DNA of 58,763 nucleotides from Paenibacillus popilliae ATCC 14706 (GTDB taxonomy: Bacteria > Bacillota > Bacilli > Paenibacillales > Paenibacillaceae). The position numbers were made by a program, and so were the translations under genes. Location: the NCBI RefSeq assembly GCF_000315235.1, contig NZ_BALG01000018.1:1-58763 (forward strand), written 5' to 3'. The notes under the pieces are model-generated. The model was not told the origin of the DNA, ran no database searches, and saw only the letters and a list, made by a program, of their open reading frames with translations. Positions within the stretch are counted from its first letter, which is position 1. Each line of letters opens with the position of its first letter. This document shows positions 54,352 through 58,763 of this stretch, piece by piece.

Positions 54352-55482
54352 ATGCAAGTGAGAGTTTACGCCGTAAGAACGGAGAGCGGATGGCATACGG
54401 GGATGACGTTGGACTGGCGCGTAGATGCAGGCTACTGGCTGGCGAAGGACGGAGGGAAGCGAAGAGGGAGGAAGCTGGTCGTGCTCCAGCCTGCGGTACC
54501 GATATTTATCGGGTTGGCGATGCTGGAGGACTTCACCGAGTGCGAGGAGATGGATCAGTGGGGGAAGCGGGGCTGGACGAAATATTACCGCGATGCGCTG
54601 CATAGCTATCGTGAATTGGTGCACCTGTTCACCGATTCCGATCGTCATGGGGAGGAGGAATGGTTCACGGTGATGATATTGGAAGGGCCGGATACGGAGC
54701 CGAATTATGCGCAGGCGGTGAGGGAACGTCGGCACGAAGCGTATCGGGTGGCGGAGAGCGCGGCTGTGTATCGCAATGAAGAGTGGCGTACGCCTGCCCT
54801 CGACCGGCTGTCTGAAGCGGGAGGCGCGCTACGCGCGTCGTTGCAAGCGGATGCCTGGAAGTTGGCTGAAGCGCTGCAGGGCAGGCTCGTCTCGGACGAA
54901 GAGCTTGTATCGCTGATGGAGGATAAGGGCTGGCACGGATGGATTCTACTCAGGCATACATTTATTCAACTGGGGTGCCTCCATGGCTGGCTGGAGGTGC
55001 GTGCGGGCATTATGCCGGTGGAGGAAGAGGGCAGGCACTGGGTCCGCAAGGCGATGTCTCGTTGGCGAACAGCCTCCGTCGCCGTATACCGGTGCAACCG
55101 CTGTGGCAGTACGGAGGATATGACGGTGTCTGCCTGCGCTTCCTGCGGCAGTACGGAATGCCGGACTTGCATGTACTGTCTGAATCTGGGACGCATTCGA
55201 TCCTGCTCACTGCTCGTAGCAGGATCTTCCTACCGTCCGCCGGCGGCCGTGTCCTGGAGGGCGGCCCGAGAAGAAGAGCTCGGATTGCGTCTCGCGAAAT
55301 GGGGACTGGCTCCGGCACAGGAGGCTGCCAGTACCGATGCGCTGCGGTATATCGCTTCGATGCGGTGGGACATGGATGGCGGGCGTGATCATGATTCGGG
55401 ACAAGCCGTGACGGGTTCCTTTCTGCTCTGGGCCGTGACCGGGGCGGGGAAGACGGAGATGGTTTTACCCCTAGCGATATAA
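54352..55482 (+). pseudogene. comFA: comFA, N-terminal part only (interrupted by an integrated element)
   Basis: ComFA is the DEAD-box ATPase that helps pull transforming DNA into the cell. The visible 376 residues carry the N-terminal region and the four-Cys zinc finger (CNRCGS, CASCGS, CRTCMYC). They reach the Walker A motif WAVTGAGKTEM, then stop six residues later (VLPLAI, stop at 55480-55482). All later helicase motifs (DEAD box, motifs III-VI), normally another ~350 residues, are missing. The base composition drops sharply right after this point and a tyrosine integrase begins facing back toward the junction. The simplest reading is site-specific integration inside comFA. AAGGAAGGAGAG precedes the ATG. 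Confidence 0.9.
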
Positions 55483-55500
55483 ACCTTGATGTAATAAGGG
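55440..55500. other. Probable left attachment junction (attL) in comFA
   Basis: Host comFA coding sequence (the Walker A region, GC-rich) gives way to AT-rich element DNA within this interval, most likely around 55455-55485. The exact core cannot be set without the right junction, which lies outside the window. Confidence 0.6.
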
Positions 55501-55523
55501 TTAAAGGGTATATTAACATACCG

Positions 55524-55545
55524 TGACCATATTTTGACCATATTT
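55524..55545. repeat. Tandem 11-base direct repeat beside the integrase gene
   Basis: TGACCATATTT occurs twice, back to back, at 55524-55534 and 55535-55545. It lies between the comFA junction and the integrase stop codon, the usual position of integrase arm-type binding sites. Confidence 0.6.
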
Positions 55546-56731
55546 AGATGTTGTTGATGAGTTTCTCGAACTTATCGACAGCATCCTTTTTTAATTGCTT
55601 TGTAACGTGCAGGTAAACATTGCGGGTGATCTTCTCGTCTTTTTGGCCTAGTCTTTCCATAATTTCAGTCAGTCCAACTCCGGCCTCTGCAAGAAGAGAA
55701 GTATGGGTGTGTCTTAGCGAATGCGGGGTAAGTGATATGTTCATACCGGATATTTTCAGCAATCTTTTCAAACGCATATCAATAACTTTCGGCTTTTCAG
55801 GGTACCCATAGAACTTGGTTAGTTTTGCAAAGATGAAGTCGCCATCGTAGTATTCCTGTCGGTATTCCATCTTCACTTTATTTTGAAGGGCCTTTAGTTT
55901 TTTCATTTCCTCAACAACCATGTCGTTTACTAGTATCACTCTCTTTGAGGTTGTTGTTTTCGGGGTATTCAATGTATATTTAACAGTGTTGTTTGTCTTA
56001 TTCCAGTAAGTCTTCGTTATGCTAATACTCTTTTCCTCGAAATTGACGTCTTTCCACTTTAAGGCACATAATTCCCCCACACGCATGCCCGTATAAGCCA
56101 AGGTTAGGAAAGCTGCATAGTCTTTATCCATCCCGTGCTGTTTAGCAGTCTGGAGAAAATTTACCAATTCGCTCTTCTCAAAATACTTTGGAAGCTCCTC
56201 TTCATTTTCAAGTTCATCCACGGTTTTAGTAAAGGCCGGGATTGTTGCCCCTTCAGTGGGGTTAACTTTGATTATATCTAATTCGTGGACCTTTCCAAAA
56301 AGCATCTTGGCAGTGGCGTGGGTGCTAATGATCGTCTCTTTTGAATAACCACTCTCCTTCAAAGAAATTAAGTAGTTTTGATACATTTCCTTGGTTACAT
56401 CTTTTAACATAATGTGTTGAAAAGACTTCAGCAATCTTCGAATGCAGACTTCTCTCGATTGAACTGTAGAGACTTTAACATTCTTGATGCTGCTATAAAT
56501 CTTGAGCCACTTAGGAGCGAATTCCGAGAACGTAGTATCCTTTTCGCTAACAAATGTTCCTTTGGCTATCTCTAGCTCCACTGTGGCGGCATCAAGCTGC
56601 GCCTCCTTTTTAGATTTAAATCCTCTCTTGGTTGTCTGTTTCTTCTTACCGGTTAGGGGATCAACTGCTCCATAATACTTGTACATCCACTTGTAACCGT
56701 CTTTGGTTTTATATTTCTGGAAGCTTGCCAT
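55544..56731 (-). CDS. int: Tyrosine recombinase / phage integrase
   Basis: 395-residue tyrosine integrase that would insert and excise the element. The N-terminal AP2-like arm-binding domain (KYKTKDGYKWMYKYYG...GFKSKKEA) is followed by a SAM-like core-binding domain (FAPKWLKIYSS...) and the catalytic domain. Catalytic residues: Arg217 (TGMRVGEL), His337 and Arg340 (HSLRHTHTS), Tyr373 (RNVYLHV). The start at 56731 has a strong AAAGGAGGG site just upstream on the minus strand; a frame extension to 56752 does not. It reads toward the comFA junction, with its stop about 60 bases from the end of comFA. Confidence 0.95.
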   Translation of the reverse strand: MASFQKYKTKDGYKWMYKYYGAVDPLTGKKKQTTKRGFKSKKEAQLDAATVELEIAKGTFVSEKDTTFSEFAPKWLKIYSSIKNVKVSTVQSREVCIRRLLKSFQHIMLKDVTKEMYQNYLISLKESGYSKETIISTHATAKMLFGKVHELDIIKVNPTEGATIPAFTKTVDELENEEELPKYFEKSELVNFLQTAKQHGMDKDYAAFLTLAYTGMRVGELCALKWKDVNFEEKSISITKTYWNKTNNTVKYTLNTPKTTTSKRVILVNDMVVEEMKKLKALQNKVKMEYRQEYYDGDFIFAKLTKFYGYPEKPKVIDMRLKRLLKISGMNISLTPHSLRHTHTSLLAEAGVGLTEIMERLGQKDEKITRNVYLHVTKQLKKDAVDKFEKLINNI

Positions 56732-56828
56732 TTTAGCCCTCCTTTGGAACATATGTTCTATTTATGTGTAAAAAATGGCCCCATCAAACTAAAAGGGGGA
56801 AGTTTTGATCAACCAATAAACAGAATGA

Positions 56829-57512
56829 CTATGCGTTATTAGCCAATAATTTTGATAATTCATAATGGACTGATTTATTATATCCAAAGGTAAATACCAC
56901 TCTGAAAATTGCGGATTGTTCTGGTCGCTTTAGTTTTGAGTGATATCTGTAATCATCAATAAACGTAAGGCTTTGCTCTTTGGTTAAATCGATCTTTTTG
57001 CACAAATAGTTAACTAGTCTCCATTGGAGGCATTCATAAGAGATTCTTGTTGTTTTAGCAATTCTATAATAATTATATCTGTAGCTTAACATGAGGCTTA
57101 ATACATCCTCTGGGAGTAGCAACTCTGCTGCAAAAGCATTAGCTTGTTGCTCGAAAACTAAAATGCTATTGTCCAGCATGTCTTTAGCTTCATCTACAAA
57201 TTGAGATTGTTTGTTTCTATGGAGGAAATAATGCCCCAATTCATGAGCGATTGTGAAATATTGTTTTTCTGTTGAATGATTTGAGTTATAAACTATTGTT
57301 TTTTCGTACTCATCTAAAACCAACATCCCACAGAAGGACTCTTTTTGAAATGGGAATGCATCTAACTGAATATTATTTTCTGTTATCAATAAAGCGATAG
57401 TAAAATCCGATCTGCATTTCAGGATATTGTAGTTCTTGCTGAGATAATACATTTTAAATAATCTACGGGCCTCGTTTATTGATTCTTCTATTTCTCTGTT
57501 CAGATCATCCAT
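56829..57512 (-). CDS. immA: ImmA/IrrE-family metallo-endopeptidase
   Basis: 227-residue zinc metalloprotease expected to cleave the neighbouring repressor and induce the element. The HExxH motif is His90-Glu91...His94 in AHELGHYFLHR, and a downstream conserved segment is EQQANAFAAELLLPE. It lies 18 bases downstream of the repressor gene on the same strand, the ICEBs1 immR-immA arrangement. The ATG at 57512 has GGGAGCG upstream. The C-terminal 60 residues are less typical and may sense the inducing signal. Confidence 0.88.
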   Translation of the reverse strand: MDDLNREIEESINEARRLFKMYYLSKNYNILKCRSDFTIALLITENNIQLDAFPFQKESFCGMLVLDEYEKTIVYNSNHSTEKQYFTIAHELGHYFLHRNKQSQFVDEAKDMLDNSILVFEQQANAFAAELLLPEDVLSLMLSYRYNYYRIAKTTRISYECLQWRLVNYLCKKIDLTKEQSLTFIDDYRYHSKLKRPEQSAIFRVVFTFGYNKSVHYELSKLLANNA

Positions 57513-57530
57513 AAGATTGCGCTCCCATTA

Positions 57531-57893
57531 TTATCTCTTTTTAAGTATGCGTTCTTTTCTCATTTTGAAATATTCTTCCATATCCTCCGCAAGGACTTCT
57601 TTTTCTTCTTCAGTTAAATCCGTACCGGTTGATCTCAACCAAGCACTTATACTTTGAGGGGTTTCAGTCTTAATTTCAGCCGTAGGATCGTCCGTTAAAC
57701 CTAACAAGTAATCGCTAGAGACGCTGAAAAAGTTGGCTAAAACCGAGATCATTTCTGTACTAGGATCTCTGCGCCCTGTCTCCCACATCGCAACTATGCT
57801 AGTTGAAACGTTAATTGATTCCGCGAGTTTGAATTGGGTTAGATTTCGACTTCTCCTCAACTCGGCTATTCTAGCCCCTAAATTAGTATTCAA
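57531..57893 (-). CDS. immR: XRE-family immunity repressor (ImmR/CI-like)
   Basis: 120-residue repressor with an N-terminal HTH (ARIAELRRSRNLTQFKLAESINVSTSIVAMWE, residues about 7-40) and a charged C-terminal region, as in ImmR-type repressors. The TTG start at 57893 is supported by GGGGAGGTG 7 bases upstream. It faces away from the operator cluster at 57923-57997, to which it most likely binds. It is probably the cleavage target of the adjacent ImmA. Confidence 0.88.
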   Translation of the reverse strand: MNTNLGARIAELRRSRNLTQFKLAESINVSTSIVAMWETGRRDPSTEMISVLANFFSVSSDYLLGLTDDPTAEIKTETPQSISAWLRSTGTDLTEEEKEVLAEDMEEYFKMRKERILKKR

Positions 57894-57922
57894 AGTAATT
57901 CACCTCCCCAAAATAATTAAAA

Positions 57923-57997
57923 TCACAAACAGTGAAAAAAACATATTGACTAATCACAAATGGTGAAGTATGATTGCATTACAATCACCAATAGTGA
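57923..57997. promoter_or_regulatory. Triple operator cluster of the immunity region
   Basis: Three palindromes of the form TCAC-N5-GTGA: TCACAAACAGTGA (57923-57935), TCACAAATGGTGA (57954-57966) and TCACCAATAGTGA (57985-57997), start-to-start exactly 31 bases apart. The middle copy lies inside the spacer of the rightward promoter. They are the likely binding sites of the repressor and/or the Cro-like protein. Confidence 0.8.
57946..57974 (+). promoter_or_regulatory. Rightward early promoter (PR-like)
   Basis: -35 TTGACT (5 of 6), 17-base spacer, -10 TATGAT (5 of 6). Operator copy 2 sits between the two hexamers and copy 3 just after the predicted start, so repressor binding would block it. 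The leftward repressor promoter is not clear. Confidence 0.75.
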
Positions 57998-58018
57998 AGA
58001 GAAAGGAGGGGCGTCTCC

Positions 58019-58210
58019 ATGAATGAAGCATTAGTTGTTGCCAGAAAGAAAGCTGGACTAACTATTTCAGAAGCTGCAAAAAAGATAGGTTTATCCCATG
58101 GTATGCTCGCTATGCTAGAGACACAGAAGCGCAAAGGAAGCGACGAAACCAAGATAAAGGTATCCAACTTCTATAAGCAAAGTATAGAAGAACTTTTCTA
58201 TACCCATTAA
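58019..58210 (+). CDS. Small XRE-type HTH protein (Cro-like)
   Basis: 63-residue DNA-binding protein consisting almost entirely of an HTH domain (LVVARKKAGLTISEAAKKIG, then LSHGMLAMLE). It is the first rightward gene after the operator cluster, the usual place of Cro or an early antirepressor. The ATG has a perfect AAAGGAGGGG ribosome binding site. A fourth operator copy lies 2 bases after its stop. Confidence 0.82.
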   Translation: MNEALVVARKKAGLTISEAAKKIGLSHGMLAMLETQKRKGSDETKIKVSNFYKQSIEELFYTH

Positions 58211-58211
58211 A

Positions 58212-58224
58212 TCACATATAGTGA
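58212..58224. promoter_or_regulatory. Fourth operator copy
   Basis: TCACATATAGTGA fits the TCAC-N5-GTGA pattern of the immunity cluster. It lies between the Cro-like gene and the next gene, 227 bases from copy 3. A remote operator of this kind could allow DNA looping or secondary control. Confidence 0.65.
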
Positions 58225-58293
58225 TTATTTGCAATATCATTTTATTTTATTCATCACGTTTTGTAAAAAATACACGACAAGGAGGGAGACGAC

Positions 58294-58617
58294 TTGGAAC
58301 CTTCATCAGTATTCACCGTCATTGTTGACCGAGAATATGTTCAGCGACTTACTAAAGAAGAGGTCAAACGATTGGTTGAAGAAACTGGCGCGGGAACCTG
58401 GTGGGATCTAAAGCGTCTTGAGGCTGAAACATGCCGAAAGCGTGATTGGCTGATCGAGAACATTCTGCTTAGCCCGCGATTCAGGGAAGAGATGAAGCTA
58501 ATCTCAAATGGCTGCGACAATGGTCGCTGGATGTTCAGGGCTGCAGGAATGAAGGCATTCTTGGACAAGCATTTTCAGGAGCTTAACGGCAAGCCTATGC
58601 GGGCTGGTGTTGGGTGA
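58294..58617 (+). CDS. DUF771-family phage protein
   Basis: 107 residues. The central pattern WWDLKRLEAETCRKRDWLIENIL followed by PRFREEM and GRWMFRAAGMKAFLDKHF matches DUF771, a family found mainly in early regions of Firmicute temperate phages. The TTG start has a strong AAGGAGGGAG ribosome binding site. It may be a DNA-binding or excision-related protein, but no function is established that I can confirm. Confidence 0.78.
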   Translation: MEPSSVFTVIVDREYVQRLTKEEVKRLVEETGAGTWWDLKRLEAETCRKRDWLIENILLSPRFREEMKLISNGCDNGRWMFRAAGMKAFLDKHFQELNGKPMRAGVG

Positions 58618-58651
58618 GCGCCTAAATAAATTCGATGGGAGGACTGTAAAA

Positions 58652-58763
58652 ATGATGCAGTTGCCAGAGCTACAGAGCACGACCGCCGTAGAAAAGGTAA
58701 TTGGCTTCTGTCCGCCGTGCGGCAGGGCTATTGTTTTCGGTCAGGAGGCATGGGAAGTCGGTT
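58652..58763 (+). CDS. Start of a phage protein, cut by the window end
   Basis: 37 codons are visible, running off the end. The ATG (58652) follows GGGAGGA. The visible peptide contains CPPCGRA, which may be half of a zinc knuckle. Too little is seen to name it. Confidence 0.55.
   Translation, partial: MMQLPELQSTTAVEKVIGFCPPCGRAIVFGQEAWEVG

Larger units (their letters stand above)
55483..58763. mobile_element. Left end of an integrated temperate phage or ICE-like element
   Basis: From the comFA junction to the window end the gene set is integrase, ImmA-like protease and ImmR-like repressor (minus strand), then a Cro-like regulator, a DUF771 protein and an unfinished frame (plus strand). The order int-immA-immR followed by divergent early genes matches phage and ICEBs1-type immunity regions. 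DUF771 favours a phage. A+T content is higher than in the flanking host genes. The right end is not in the window. Confidence 0.88.

Noticed and set aside
54225-54605. 126-codon frame overlapping the start of comFA
   Set aside because: It covers a terminator hairpin and overlaps comFA in another frame; the peptide is compositionally biased.
1-58763. CRISPR arrays, tRNA or rRNA genes, insertion sequences
   Set aside because: No regularly spaced repeat-spacer array, no tRNA-like cloverleaf with CCA or GGTTCGA-type arm, no rRNA sequence and no transposase frame with terminal repeats were seen.

Overview
The window reads as the chromosome of an endospore-forming, flagellated, S-layer-bearing Firmicute, most likely Paenibacillus, possibly of the P. 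alvei / thiaminolyticus group. The reasons are sporulation genes (spoIID, spoIIQ, spoIIID, an alpha/beta SASP), a Bacillus-type murA-spoIID-spoIIQ-spoIIID-mbl-flhO-flhP-fabZ order, an 11-gene nuo operon lacking nuoEFG, several SLH-domain proteins beside csaB/tagA/tagO, and an S-layer protein whose three SLH motifs (TRAE, TVQE, TRAQ) recall P. alvei SpaA. The species guess is inference. No rRNA, tRNA, CRISPR array or insertion sequence was seen.

Layout: (1) 1-674, tail of a TraB/GumN-family protein. (2) 1176-11052, nuoABCDHIJKLMN, tightly packed and closed by a terminator. (3) 11426-14290, a secreted subtilisin-like protease with three C-terminal SLH motifs. (4) 14402-23875, a cell-envelope and sporulation block: DUF1146 protein, murA, spoIID, spoIIQ, spoIIID, mbl, flhO, flhP, an EpuA-like membrane protein, a CDP-alcohol phosphatidyltransferase and fabZ. 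(5) 24063-29272, a secondary-cell-wall-polymer (SCWP) module: DUF5693 membrane protein, csaB, tagA, tagO. (6) 29481-48265, surface and secreted proteins: an SLH/Ig-like protein, the major S-layer protein with a long leader and apparent tandem translation starts, an AT-rich repeat protein, then a SASP and metK, a second SLH/Ig-like protein and a phosphodiester-glycosidase-like protein. (7) 48327-54153, degS-degU, a small glycosyltransferase-like protein and a large YhgE/Pip-family membrane protein. (8) 54352-55482, comFA, which stops just after its Walker A motif. (9) about 55483 to the end, the left end of an integrated temperate phage or ICE-like element: tyrosine integrase, ImmA-like protease and ImmR-like repressor on the minus strand, then a Cro-like protein, a DUF771 protein and an unfinished frame on the plus strand.

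How the parts fit: TagO, TagA and CsaB are known in this group to start, extend and pyruvylate the SCWP, and pyruvylated SCWP is the ligand of SLH domains. The window therefore encodes both the cell-wall anchor and four proteins that would bind it. The sporulation block carries a sigma-F-type promoter before spoIIQ and a sigma-E-like one before spoIIID. The most striking observation is the mobile element inside the competence helicase gene comFA, whose immunity region carries three operator-like palindromes (TCAC-N5-GTGA) exactly 31 bp apart, plus a fourth copy downstream. One palindrome sits between the -35 and -10 of a strong rightward promoter.
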